In this document: positions 8,155-17,440 of the stretch, piece by piece | Layout: the number at the start of each line of letters is the position of its first letter | Numbering within the stretch: position 1 is the first letter of the stretch | Source: Frankia canadensis | GTDB lineage: Bacteria > Actinomycetota > Actinomycetes > Frankiales > Frankiaceae | Length of the DNA stretch: 64,000 nt | Direction of reading: 5' to 3' | Assembly: GCF_900197875.1 (NCBI RefSeq) | Contig: NZ_FZMO01000001.1 | Span: 62,001-126,000 of the forward strand | Notes under the pieces: model-generated | Database searches by the model: none | Seen by the model: only the letters and a program-made list of their open reading frames with translations | What the model was told of the DNA's origin: nothing | Made by a program: the position numbers and the translations under genes

Positions 8155-9281
8155 CACCGTGACGTCGAGATAATCGACGCCGCTCCTTTCGCGAACGTCA
8201 TCGTGGAGCAGTACATGGCCACCTCGACGTCTGGGATCTGGCGCGGTCCGCATTCGCCACGCAGTTGGCGGACCGCCTCGCACAGGTGCAGCCAGCCCCA
8301 CATGTAGCTCTCGGACAGCTGGCCGCCGTTCGTGTTGAGCGGAAGCCGGCCGCCCGGATAGGTGTGGCCCTCGGCGAGGAAACGACCACCCTCGCCAACG
8401 GGGCAGAAGCCGTAGTACTCCAGCATTTGGAGGACCCAGACGGCGGTCGGGTCCTGAATGTACAGCGCGTCGACGTCCTGCGGCCCCATTCCCGAGCTGG
8501 CGTACAGGTCGCGTGCGACGTTCGCGATCCAGGGCCGCATCAGGTTCTCCGGGGTACGCCCTCCGTCCAGCGCTGTGGTCTCCGCGATGCCTCGGACGTG
8601 CGCCGCGGGCTTGGGGAACTCGGCGGCGCGGTCCGCCGAGGTCACGATGAGCGCGGCGCCGCCGTCGGAGATCATCGTGACGTCCGCGCGGCGCAGTGGC
8701 TCGACGAGATAGGGCTGCTCCAGGTACTCCGCCATCGACAGCGGCTTCTGGAAGATCGCGAGTGGGTTCAGCTGTGCCCACTGGCGCTGCGCGACCGCGA
8801 TGTTCCCGAACTGCTCGTCGGTCGTGCCGTAGAGGTACTTGTGGCGCTGCAGGGCCAGCCCCGCCGGCCCGGCGATGTGGACGAATCCCGCCGTGGACGC
8901 GAGATCCACGCTGTGGGGCACGCCGAAGTTGATTTTCTCGCTGCGCTGGGTCGCGCCGTATGCGATGGCGATGGTGTCGGCCAGTCCGGCCAGGATGGCC
9001 ATGACCGCCAGGTGCAGCGAGAAGTTGCAGGTGCCGTACTGGAGTGTCGCGCTGTATCGGGGATGGATCCCGAGCAGTTCGCCGACGCCGGTGTCGACGC
9101 CGCCGACGCCGAGGCCGGCCCGGCAGGTGATCAGGCCGTCCAGGTCGTCCTTGCCCAGCCCCGCGTCGGCCAGCGCCAGGCTGATCGCCTCCACCGCGAC
9201 CTCGTCGGCACTACGTCCAGGGAGCTCGCCCTGCTCGGTGGTACCGACGCCGACGATGGCGGCTCTGCCGCGAACTGACAC
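8154..9281 (-). CDS. Non-classical thiolase / lipid-transfer-like aldolase subunit
   Basis: The 375-residue product has a thiolase fold beginning VSVRGRAAIVGVGTTEQG. The GTG at 9281 follows GGAGGAC; more upstream frame is a shadow of the divergent ALDH. It lacks the standard CIGGGQG-type ending and carries NTNGGQLSESYMWG in place of the NGGAIALGHP motif. In Ltp2-type proteins the tyrosine-bearing version of this loop goes with retro-aldol rather than Claisen chemistry. With the coupled DUF35 subunit, a C-C lyase acting on a beta-hydroxyacyl-CoA is the best guess. It is the first gene of the leftward operon, under the 9343 palindrome. Confidence 0.85.
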   Translation of the reverse strand: MSVRGRAAIVGVGTTEQGELPGRSADEVAVEAISLALADAGLGKDDLDGLITCRAGLGVGGVDTGVGELLGIHPRYSATLQYGTCNFSLHLAVMAILAGLADTIAIAYGATQRSEKINFGVPHSVDLASTAGFVHIAGPAGLALQRHKYLYGTTDEQFGNIAVAQRQWAQLNPLAIFQKPLSMAEYLEQPYLVEPLRRADVTMISDGGAALIVTSADRAAEFPKPAAHVRGIAETTALDGGRTPENLMRPWIANVARDLYASSGMGPQDVDALYIQDPTAVWVLQMLEYYGFCPVGEGGRFLAEGHTYPGGRLPLNTNGGQLSESYMWGWLHLCEAVRQLRGECGPRQIPDVEVAMYCSTMTFAKGAASIISTSR

Positions 9282-9342
9282 CTGTCCTCCGAACCAGATC
9301 TCTAGGGTTCCCGGGGTCCTGTGGACCGACTTGGCGGACTGT

Positions 9343-9358
9343 ATCCGAGATCCTGGAT
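9343..9358. promoter_or_regulatory. Palindromic operator, regulon site 1
   Basis: ATCCGAGATCCTGGAT has the ATCC-N8-GGAT layout and agrees with the window-wide consensus ATCCTGNRTCCWGGAT at 14 of 16 positions. It sits between the divergent thiolase (start 9281) and ALDH (start 9405), 46 bp before the ALDH start, so one bound dimer could control both operons. The site is seen directly. The bound protein is inferred. Confidence 0.65.
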
Positions 9359-9404
9359 GTGCGATAGGGTTCCGTCGAGGCACGACACCCGAGGAGGCCA
9401 GCTC

Positions 9405-10826
9405 GTGGGAGAACGCTATGAGCACTGGATCGACGGGCAGCCCCACCCGCCGCGCGAGGGCGCGTATGTCGAGGACGTGACCAGCCCCGTGACCGGGGAG
9501 GTCGTATCGGTCATCGCTCGTGGCACGGCCCCCGACGTCGACGTCGCCGTGGGCGCGGCGAAGCGGGCTCAGCCCGCCTGGAGCGAACGGTCGGCGGCCG
9601 AGCGGGGACGGGTCCTGAGCGCTGTCGCCGACGCCATTCGAGACGCCGCGGACGAGTTCGTGCGTCTTGAGAAGGAAGAGACAGGAAAACCGGATCCACG
9701 CCGCGAGATCGACGGCGCCGCCGAGTACTTCGCGTACTACGGCAGCATCGTGCGGTCGTTCCACGGGGAGACGATCGACCTCGGTGCGGGCGCCGCGGCC
9801 TTCACCCGGCCGGAGCCGTTCGGTGTTGTCGGCGTCATCACGCCGTGGAACGGTCCACTCAGCCAGGCCACCCGCGATGTCGCTCCCGCGCTCGCGGCCG
9901 GCAACGCCCTGGTCGTCAAGCCCTCGGAGTTCACCTCCGCGACGACGCTCCTGCTGGGGAAGGTGGCGCACGAGGCAGGGCTTGCTCCCGGCCTCCTGAA
10001 CGTCGTGACGGGCCTGGGACCCGAGGCGGGTGCCGCGCTCGTGGCGCATCCCGGCGTAGGGAAGGTGGCCTTCACGGGGTCGGTGCGCACAGGAAGGCTC
10101 GTAGGAGCGGCCGCCGCGTCGCGAACCATCCCCGCCACTCTGGAGCTCGGCGGGAAGTCGGCGAACATCGTTTTCGCCGACGCCAATCTCGACCGTGCCG
10201 CCGAGCACGTCGCGCGGGCCTTCACGTCGAACGCCGGCCAGGTCTGTTCGGCGGCGACCCGCCTGCTCGCCGAGCAGTCCATCCACGACGAACTCGTCGA
10301 CCGGGTGGCCGCGCTGGTGTCCGCGATGGAGATCGGCAGGCAGATCGGCCCGCTGATCACGCAGGAGCAGTTCAACAAGGTGCGTGATTACTTCCAGATC
10401 GCGCGCGACGAGAAGGCGTCACTCCGCGTGGGCGGGAAGGCCGTCACCGAGGCGCCTTTCGCGCGTGGCAGGTACGTCCTCCCGACGATCTACTCGGACG
10501 TGCGTCCGGACATGCGCATCGCTCAGGAGGAGATCTTCGGGCCGGTGCTGAGCGTGCTCTCCTTCGACACCGAGGCCGAGGCGATTCAGATCGCGAACGG
10601 GACGCCGTACGGACTGGCCGGGAGCATCTGGACCGGTGATGTCGGGCGGGCGCTTCGTGTCGCCGGCCGCCTGAAGGCCGGCCAGGTGACGGTCAACGGC
10701 GCGCAGCTCGGTGTGGAGGCGCCTTTCGGCGGCTTCAAGGAGAGCGGTGTGGGCCGAGTCAAGGGGGTTGAGGCGCTCAGGACCTACACCCAGGTCAAGA
10801 CGATAGGGATCAGTGCGATCTCGTGA
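9405..10826 (+). CDS. Aldehyde dehydrogenase
   Basis: The 473-residue product is an NAD(P)-dependent aldehyde dehydrogenase. It shows TPWNGP (oxyanion Asn), LELGGKSANIVFAD (general base Glu near 247), a NAGQVCSAATR catalytic Cys near 280, and EEIFGPVLSV. The GTG at 9405 has GAGGAGG eight bases upstream, so I use it rather than the longer frame from 9321. It would oxidise an aldehyde to an acid, feeding the CoA-transferase of the divergent operon. It is followed 20 bp later by the amidohydrolase, presumably in one transcript. Confidence 0.92.
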   Translation: MGERYEHWIDGQPHPPREGAYVEDVTSPVTGEVVSVIARGTAPDVDVAVGAAKRAQPAWSERSAAERGRVLSAVADAIRDAADEFVRLEKEETGKPDPRREIDGAAEYFAYYGSIVRSFHGETIDLGAGAAAFTRPEPFGVVGVITPWNGPLSQATRDVAPALAAGNALVVKPSEFTSATTLLLGKVAHEAGLAPGLLNVVTGLGPEAGAALVAHPGVGKVAFTGSVRTGRLVGAAAASRTIPATLELGGKSANIVFADANLDRAAEHVARAFTSNAGQVCSAATRLLAEQSIHDELVDRVAALVSAMEIGRQIGPLITQEQFNKVRDYFQIARDEKASLRVGGKAVTEAPFARGRYVLPTIYSDVRPDMRIAQEEIFGPVLSVLSFDTEAEAIQIANGTPYGLAGSIWTGDVGRALRVAGRLKAGQVTVNGAQLGVEAPFGGFKESGVGRVKGVEALRTYTQVKTIGISAIS

Positions 10827-10846
10827 GCTGTAAGGAGCCAAGTCAA

Positions 10847-12049
10847 ATGTCGCTGCCCGTCGACGGACTATTCGCTGGTCTGAAGCTGGTCGATGTCGAC
10901 TCCCACTACTCCGAACCCTGGGATCTGTGGTCGTCCCGCGCGCCCGAGAAGTACAAGGACGTGGTACCGAAGGTGCGCCCGGACAGCGCTGGCGTCATGC
11001 GCTGGTGGCTCGGCGACACGCCCATGTTCATGGCCGGCGGAGCCAGCTATGTCAACAAGGCCGGCCAGAAGACGAACATGGAAACGATCGACATCACGGC
11101 CGGCATGCAGTGGGACGAGATCCACGAGGCATCCTACGACGCCAAGGCCCGACTGCAGATCATGGACAAGATGGGGATCTGGGCGCAGGTCGTCTACCCC
11201 AACGCGATGGGCTTCGCGGCGTACGCCCTGATCAACCAGCTTGACCGGGAGACCGGCGCCGCGATCGTGTCGATCTACAACGACGCGGTTGCGGAGTGGC
11301 AGGCCGAGGGTGAGGACCGGCTGTTCCCGATGGCTGTCCTGCCGTTCTGGGACATCGAGGCGTCGGTCGCCGAGGTCGAGCGGATCCAGGCGATGGGCCT
11401 GCGGGGTATCACGATGGCCGGTAACCCGCACCTGGGTGGGCTTCCCGACCTCGGGCAGCCCGAGTGGGAGCCACTCTACGAGGTGCTGTCGCACTACAAG
11501 ATGCCGATCAACATCCACGTCGGGTCGACCAGCTCGACCGCGGGCCGTGAGCACGACATCGCGTGGCCGTCGCTGGAGAAGCGCGCGGTCAAGCCGGTCA
11601 ACTCGGTCCAGATGGAGCTCAACAACGCCCGGTTCATCTCGAACCTCGTCGTGAGTGACATCCTGCTGAAGTACCCGGACCTCAAGTGGGTCTCCGTCGA
11701 GAGCGGCATGGGATGGATCCCGTACGTGCTCGAGCGGATCGACTACGAGTACCGCGAGGAGATCCTGGGCAGCAGCGGGCCGACCAAGCCGCCGGCGCTG
11801 GAGATGTTCCGCAAGGGCATCTACGGGACGTTCTGGTTCGAGCACGCGGGCCCGGTGCTGCTGCTCGACTACCTGGGCGACGACAACGTCATGTGGGAGA
11901 CCGACTTCCCGCACCCGACCTGCCTCTTCCCGTCGCCGGTCGAGCGCAGCGCGGAGGCCCTGAAGGACGTCCCCGCCGCGTCGATCCGCAAGATCATGCA
12001 GGACAACGCGGTGAAGCTTTACAACCTGCCGTTGGAAACCGCGAAGTAG
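10847..12049 (+). CDS. Amidohydrolase-2 family metal-dependent hydrolase
   Basis: The 400-residue TIM-barrel protein (COG2159 type) starts MSLPVDGLFAGLKLVDVDSH; the DxH metal motif is near residue 16, and a METDFPHP metal-Asp segment occurs near residue 350. The ATG at 10847 follows AAGGAG. Members of this family hydrolyse or decarboxylate cyclic and aromatic intermediates. The pathway context suggests ring cleavage or decarboxylation of a ketone or acid. A second, divergent member is at 46003. Confidence 0.87.
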   Translation: MSLPVDGLFAGLKLVDVDSHYSEPWDLWSSRAPEKYKDVVPKVRPDSAGVMRWWLGDTPMFMAGGASYVNKAGQKTNMETIDITAGMQWDEIHEASYDAKARLQIMDKMGIWAQVVYPNAMGFAAYALINQLDRETGAAIVSIYNDAVAEWQAEGEDRLFPMAVLPFWDIEASVAEVERIQAMGLRGITMAGNPHLGGLPDLGQPEWEPLYEVLSHYKMPINIHVGSTSSTAGREHDIAWPSLEKRAVKPVNSVQMELNNARFISNLVVSDILLKYPDLKWVSVESGMGWIPYVLERIDYEYREEILGSSGPTKPPALEMFRKGIYGTFWFEHAGPVLLLDYLGDDNVMWETDFPHPTCLFPSPVERSAEALKDVPAASIRKIMQDNAVKLYNLPLETAK

Positions 12050-12190
12050 CAGGCTCGTGTCCGGTCCGCGGCGGAGCCCGGTCAGGCACTCCCGACGTGG
12101 ACGTGCCGTCGGCAGGGACATCCGGCCGCGGATCCGTGGACGCACGACCTGTCGGGGGACCGGCCTGGTGCGGTCCATGTCAGGGAGAGG

Positions 12191-13351
12191 GTGACGAGAT
12201 TGGCTCGCGACGCTGTGATCGTGGCGGCGGTCCGTACGCCGCTCGCCAAACGGAACGGCGGTCTGTCCGGCGTGCATCCGGCCGATCTCTCGGCGCTCGT
12301 GCTGCGCGGCCTGGCCGAACGTACCGGTCTGGATCCCGCGCTGGTCGACGACGTCGTGTGGGGATGCGTCAGCCAGGTCGGCGAGCAGACCTTCGACATC
12401 GCGCGCACCGCGGTCCTGTCGGCCGGATGGCCCGAGCGGGTGCCGGGCGTGACCGTCGACCGGCAGTGCGGCTCGTCGCAGCAGGCGGTGCACTTCGCGG
12501 CGGCCGGAGTCATCGCCGGGCACTATGACATCGCCGTGGCCGGTGGCGTCGAGGTGATGTCACGGGTGCCGATGTTCTCGGCGATCACCGAGGGAACGTC
12601 CCCCCTGGGCGAGCTCTACGCCGAGCGCTTTGGCTCGGAGTTCCCGAATCAGGGGATGGGGGCCGAGGACGTCGCCACGATGTGGCACCTCTCCCGGTCC
12701 CAGCTCGACGAGTACAGCCTGCACTCCCATCAGCGGGCGGCACAGGCGATGGACGAGGGACGCTTCGCCGACGAGATCGTGCCGGTGACGACTGCCGACG
12801 GTGTCGTGATCGCCGCCGACGAGGGAGTCCGTCGCGGTGGGTCGACCGAGGCGATGGCCAGGCTGAAGCCGGCGTTCAAGCCGGACGGGATGATCACCGC
12901 GGGCAACGCCTCACAGATCAGCGACGGTGCGGCCGCCTTGCTCGTCACGACCTCGGAGCGGGCGGGCGAACTCGGCCTGACTCCGATCGCCCGCGTCCAC
13001 AGCGCGGTCGTGCTAGGTGACGCGCCCATGCCGATGCTGACGGCACCCATTCCGGCGACCAGGAAGCTGCTCGACCGAAGCGGCGTGTCCATCCATGCAA
13101 TCGGTGCCTTCGAGGTCAACGAGGCATTCGCATCGGTGCCGTTGGCCTGGCTGGCCGAGACCGGGGCTGATCCCAAGGCGCTGAACTCCAACGGCGGCTC
13201 GATCGCGCTCGGCCACCCGCTCGGAGCGAGCGGGGCCCGGCTGATGACGACGCTCGTCCACCACATGCGCCACAACGGCATCCGGTACGGTCTGCAGACG
13301 ATGTGTGAGGCCGGGGGGCAGGCGAACGCCACCCTCCTAGAACTGATGTGA
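12191..13351 (+). CDS. Thiolase (acetyl-CoA C-acyltransferase)
   Basis: The 386-residue product is a complete classical thiolase with the acyl-carrying Cys in DRQCGSSQQAVHF (near residue 90), the NSNGGSIALGHPLGASGAR histidine loop and the C-terminal MCEAGGQANA cysteine loop. This contrasts with the non-classical thiolase at 8154. The GTG at 12191 lies very close to AGGGAGAGG, and a TTG nine bases later (12200) is an alternative start. It would remove acetyl-CoA (or propionyl-CoA) from a 3-ketoacyl-CoA at the end of a beta-oxidation round. It is 141 bp after the amidohydrolase. Confidence 0.92.
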   Translation: MTRLARDAVIVAAVRTPLAKRNGGLSGVHPADLSALVLRGLAERTGLDPALVDDVVWGCVSQVGEQTFDIARTAVLSAGWPERVPGVTVDRQCGSSQQAVHFAAAGVIAGHYDIAVAGGVEVMSRVPMFSAITEGTSPLGELYAERFGSEFPNQGMGAEDVATMWHLSRSQLDEYSLHSHQRAAQAMDEGRFADEIVPVTTADGVVIAADEGVRRGGSTEAMARLKPAFKPDGMITAGNASQISDGAAALLVTTSERAGELGLTPIARVHSAVVLGDAPMPMLTAPIPATRKLLDRSGVSIHAIGAFEVNEAFASVPLAWLAETGADPKALNSNGGSIALGHPLGASGARLMTTLVHHMRHNGIRYGLQTMCEAGGQANATLLELM

Positions 13352-13466
13352 CGCGGCGCCGACGTACGGGTGTTCCATACCGTCCCAAACGCGGCGAGGA
13401 GGCCACGCCCTCCGTGGCGCGTAACGTGAGAAACCTGGGCAATCGGAGATCAGGAGCTGCGAGAAG

Positions 13467-14291
13467 ATGAGCAAAGTGTGGTTCGTTACCGGATCCTCTC
13501 GAGGGTTCGGTCGCGTGTTCGTGGAGTCCGCGCTCCAGGCGGGTCACCAGGTCGCCGCCACGGCCCGCAACGTGGACACGCTCGCTGATCTGTCCGCCAC
13601 GTACGGGGACGCCGTCCTCGCGCTACCGCTGGACGTGACGGACAAATCCGCCGTCGATAGCGCGGTCAAGGCCGCGGTCGCCCGCTTCGGCCGGCTCGAC
13701 GTGGTGGTGAACAACGCCGGCTACGGTCTGTTCGGCGCCGTGGAGGAACTCAGCGAGTCACAGATTCGTGACCAGCTCGAGACGAACTTCTTCGGCGCGC
13801 TATGGGTCACTCAGGCTGTGCTCCCACAGCTGCGTGAGCAGCGCGAAGGGCACATCATCCAGATCTCGACGATCGGAGGAATCGCGGCCTTCCCGAATCT
13901 CGGCGGATACCACGCCTCCAAGTGGGCGCTGGAGGGCCTCAGCGAGGCCCTGGCCCAGGAGGTCGCCGCGTTCGGCATCAAGGTCACCCTGGTGGAGCCG
14001 GGTGGGTTCAGCACGGACTGGGCCGGTTCCTCCGCTGTACGTACGGTTCCCAACCCCGCCTACGACTCCATGCGTCAGGTGATGGCGGAACGCTCGAAGG
14101 CCGGCTCCTCGTCCGCTGGGGATCCCGCGGCCGCCGGCCCGGCGCTCATGAAGATCGTCGAGGCGGAGAACCCACCGCTGCGGGTTCTGTTCGGTGCGCC
14201 GCCGACCCAGCTCGTCAAATATCTGTACCAGCAGCGGCTGAACACCTGGGCCCAGTGGGAGGACGTGTCCATTCAGGCTCAGGGCGGCTGA
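13467..14291 (+). CDS. SDR-family oxidoreductase
   Basis: The 274-residue SDR has TGSSRGFG, NNAGYG, ISTIGG and the YHASK catalytic pair. It resembles the NADP-dependent SDRs with long C-terminal substrate loops annotated as oxidoreductase/retinol dehydrogenase-like. AGGAGC precedes the ATG at 13467. It stands 115 bp from the thiolase and 119 bp from the LLM gene, so it may have its own promoter. The function is probably reduction or oxidation of a ring ketone or alcohol. Confidence 0.86.
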   Translation: MSKVWFVTGSSRGFGRVFVESALQAGHQVAATARNVDTLADLSATYGDAVLALPLDVTDKSAVDSAVKAAVARFGRLDVVVNNAGYGLFGAVEELSESQIRDQLETNFFGALWVTQAVLPQLREQREGHIIQISTIGGIAAFPNLGGYHASKWALEGLSEALAQEVAAFGIKVTLVEPGGFSTDWAGSSAVRTVPNPAYDSMRQVMAERSKAGSSSAGDPAAAGPALMKIVEAENPPLRVLFGAPPTQLVKYLYQQRLNTWAQWEDVSIQAQGG

Positions 14292-14410
14292 CGGTCGACT
14301 GGTTTGACCAGGGTGCCGCCGGGCGCTTCGTCGACGGGCCGCACCGGTAGTTCCTCCCTTTTCTGGGCGTCGCCTGCCCGAACGCCGATGACGTTCCACG
14401 GAGTGATTCC

Positions 14411-15451
14411 ATGAAGCTTGCGATGACGCACCCGTACTCAGGGGACTTCCGCGCCTTCGCGGCGATGCTGCCGGACCTGGAACGAGCCGGTCTCGACGCA
14501 GTGCTGTTGCCCGAGGCCTACTCCTTCGACGTGATCAGCCAGATCGGCTACCTGGCCGCCATCACCGAACGAATGGAGATCGGTACCGGCATCGTCAACG
14601 TGTACTCCCGCACACCGGCATTGCTGGGCATGACCGCCGCCGGCTGCGACCACGTCACGGGCGGGCGGTTCATCCTCGGCCTCGGCGCCTCGGGCCCGCA
14701 GGTCGTCGAGGGATTCCACGCCGTCCCCTTTGTCGCGCCGCTCGCCCGGACCCAGGATGTCATCGAGGTCGTGCGTAAGACCGTTCGCCGTGAGGTGGTC
14801 GCCCACGACGGGCCGGCGGTCACGATTCCGCTGCCACAAGGGCAGGGCACCGGATTGGGCAGGCCGCTGAAGCTGGTCAACCGGCCCGACCGCCCCGCGG
14901 TGCCCGTCTGGTGGGCGGCGCTGAAGACCGGTGCGGTGCGGGCGGCGGCGCGACTGGCCGACGGCTGGATTCCCTTCCTGTTCTTCCCCGAGCGCGCGAA
15001 GCTGGTGTGGGGGGAGGCACTCGCGGAAGGGACGGCGCTGCGCGCGCCTGAGCTTGGCTCCCTGGATGTCTTCGCCGGCGGCCGGGTCGCGATCGGTGCG
15101 GACGTCGATGTCGACGCGGTCCGGGACGCGGTCCGGCCTCAGGTCGCTCTGTACGTCGGCGGGATGGGCGCGCGGGGAAAGAACTTCTACAACGACATCG
15201 CCACCGGATACGGCTTCGGTGCCGCCGCGAAGGTCGTCCAGGACCTCTATCTGGACGGCAAGAAGAAGGAAGCGGAGGCGGCGCTGCCCACCGACCTCCT
15301 CGATGGGTTGATCATGGCCGGTCCCGCCGCGGCGGTCGCCGATCGCGTCGCCGCATACCGTGATGCCGGAGTCACCTATCTCGAGATCATCCCGCACGGC
15401 GGAGATCCGGTCCGGATCGTCGAGCGGATGCGCGCCATCGTCGACGCGTGA
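14411..15451 (+). CDS. LLM-class F420-dependent oxidoreductase
   Basis: The 346-residue luciferase-like barrel begins MKLAMTHPYSGDFRAFA and has GGRFILGLGASGPQVVEGFHG-like family features (here GLGASGPQVVEGFH). A GGAG motif precedes the ATG. It is complete and of normal length for the F420 LLM group. It differs clearly from the enzymes at 602 and 31265, so the three are not recent copies. Hydride transfer to an unsaturated carbonyl compound is the expected chemistry. Confidence 0.88.
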   Translation: MKLAMTHPYSGDFRAFAAMLPDLERAGLDAVLLPEAYSFDVISQIGYLAAITERMEIGTGIVNVYSRTPALLGMTAAGCDHVTGGRFILGLGASGPQVVEGFHAVPFVAPLARTQDVIEVVRKTVRREVVAHDGPAVTIPLPQGQGTGLGRPLKLVNRPDRPAVPVWWAALKTGAVRAAARLADGWIPFLFFPERAKLVWGEALAEGTALRAPELGSLDVFAGGRVAIGADVDVDAVRDAVRPQVALYVGGMGARGKNFYNDIATGYGFGAAAKVVQDLYLDGKKKEAEAALPTDLLDGLIMAGPAAAVADRVAAYRDAGVTYLEIIPHGGDPVRIVERMRAIVDA

Positions 15452-15688
15452 CGACCTCCGGAGCGCCGGTCCTCCGTCGCCCGGGTGCCGTCGCGGCGGT
15501 TTGTCGCAGTGGAATCAAGGGGATCTACGCGAACGGCAGCCCGTCCGTGACCGGGAGGGACCGATAGACCGACCGGGTCGTCGTGCTCGTCGTGACTGCC
15601 GTAGTGGAGGTCGCCGGATCTTCGTGACGCCATGGGCGCCAGGCGAGGACCGTCCTTGTTCGTGGCAGCCGAGAAGGAGTTGACAGAG

Positions 15689-17182
15689 ATGACCCAGGTT
15701 GAAACGACCGCCGACGGTCCCAGTGACCTGGAAGGGCCATGGGACGTCGTCGTCGTCGGTCACGGGGCGGCTGGGCTGACCGCGGCGCTTTCCTTCTTAG
15801 AGGAGTCTCCGCTGGCACGGGTCGCGGTTCTCGACCGGGCTGACCGACAGCACCGCGGCGGCTCCACCGCGTGGACGACATCGGCTTTCCGGCTCGACGG
15901 TGACGCGCAGCTGGACCCCGGATGGGCGGAGATCGTCCGGGCCACGTCGGGGCACCACGTCAACGACGAGTACATCGAGGCGTTCTACGAGAACGCCACC
16001 GAGACGCTCAACTGGATCCGCGCACACGGCGTCGAGATCGGGAAGCACCAGGTGCCCTTCCAACTGGCGTTCGGCCGGCAGGTCTGGTTTCCCGTCGGCG
16101 GCGGGAAGGCGATCGTCGAGGCGCTCGGCGCGGCCATCGAGGGACGCGGAGCGTCCGTCTTCTACAGCACGACCGCGCTGCGGCTGGTGACCGGTGCTTC
16201 CTCGCGCGTCGAGGGCGTCGTGGTGCGCTCCGGCGACGGTACCGAGCACACGATGCGGGCGCGGTCGGTCGTGCTGGCGAGCGGCGGGTTCGAGGCGAAC
16301 CCCGAGATGCTCTCGCGGTACATCCCGAACGCCCACCGGCTGAAGACCGTCTCGCCGGGCACGGACGTGAACACGGGCGCCGGCATCCGCATGGCGATGG
16401 AGATCGGCGCCGACACGGCCGGGCAGTTCGACGGCGCCCATCTTGAGCCCGTCGACCCGCGCTCGTCCAACCGCGAGGGCCAGGTGGGGTCCTGGCTGTT
16501 CGGGATCCTCGTCAACCAGCGCGGCGAGCGCTTCATGGACGAGGCAGAGCGTCCGCACGACATTCACTTCGACCAGGTCGGCAACCGGATCTTCCGCAAC
16601 CAGAACGGGCGCGCCTACGCCATCGTCGACGCGGGCATCCGAGCGGGCGTCCCTCGATTCGAGGCGCTCAACGATCAGGAGAACCCGCCGCTGCGGGCCG
16701 ACACGGTCGAGGGCCTCGCGGAGCTGCTCGGGGTTCCGGGTGACGCGCTGCGCCGCACCATCGAGGAGTACAACGAGGCCTGCCAGGACGGCGAGTTCGA
16801 CCCGGCGCGTCTGGATGGGAAGGCGACCGCCGGGATCAGCCCCCGAAAGTCGAACTGGGCCCAGCCGCTGGCGAAGCCGCCCTACGAAGGTGTTCCGGTA
16901 GAGGCCAACATCTGCTTCACCTACGGCGGTCTTCGCGTCGATGGTACGTCGCGTGTCCTGAACACTGACGGGCGGCCGATTTCAGGCCTGTGGGCCGCCG
17001 GCGAGATCACCGGAATTTTCCACGAGCTGTACCCGGCGGGCACCTCCGTCCTCCGTTCTCTCACCTTCGGCCGAATCGCCGGCAGGGAGGTCGCCGCGGA
17101 GCTCGCGGAGGCCGGCGCGCCTGCTGGCGGTTCGGCAGCTGTGGAAGCACCGTCCGGATCCGCGGCGCACTCCATGGTCTGA
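15689..17182 (+). CDS. FAD-dependent dehydrogenase (fumarate reductase / KstD-like flavoprotein)
   Basis: The 497-residue product has an N-terminal Rossmann FAD motif (VVVVGHGAAGLTAA, about 19-32), a central FAD-binding-2 domain with NTGAGIRMAMEIGAD, and the C-terminal GLWAAGEITG and RSLTFGRIAGREVA segments. Relatives include 3-ketosteroid delta-1-dehydrogenase, tricarballylate dehydrogenase and fumarate reductase flavoproteins. AAGGAG lies before the ATG at 15689; the frame is open to 15632 without a better start. It would dehydrogenate a C-C bond next to a carbonyl or carboxyl. Confidence 0.87.
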   Translation: MTQVETTADGPSDLEGPWDVVVVGHGAAGLTAALSFLEESPLARVAVLDRADRQHRGGSTAWTTSAFRLDGDAQLDPGWAEIVRATSGHHVNDEYIEAFYENATETLNWIRAHGVEIGKHQVPFQLAFGRQVWFPVGGGKAIVEALGAAIEGRGASVFYSTTALRLVTGASSRVEGVVVRSGDGTEHTMRARSVVLASGGFEANPEMLSRYIPNAHRLKTVSPGTDVNTGAGIRMAMEIGADTAGQFDGAHLEPVDPRSSNREGQVGSWLFGILVNQRGERFMDEAERPHDIHFDQVGNRIFRNQNGRAYAIVDAGIRAGVPRFEALNDQENPPLRADTVEGLAELLGVPGDALRRTIEEYNEACQDGEFDPARLDGKATAGISPRKSNWAQPLAKPPYEGVPVEANICFTYGGLRVDGTSRVLNTDGRPISGLWAAGEITGIFHELYPAGTSVLRSLTFGRIAGREVAAELAEAGAPAGGSAAVEAPSGSAAHSMV

Positions 17183-17440
17183 GAATCCGCCCGGCGGCAT
17201 CCGGGACGCTGTCCACGGGCCTGCTGATCGAGACCGCCGAGCCGTGCCGTGGCGCGAGCACGTCCAGGGCTCGGCGGTCACGGTCGGCATCTCGGTCCTT
17301 CGCCATAACCTCCTCGGCGGCCGGCACACCCTGTCCCGAGGCGATGAGGCGTGTCGGCGCCCAGGAACGGTCTGCTGCGGGATCCGGCTGGTGGGCGCCC
17401 CATCCGTCGACGACACGGCCTCCGACGAGGGATGATGACG

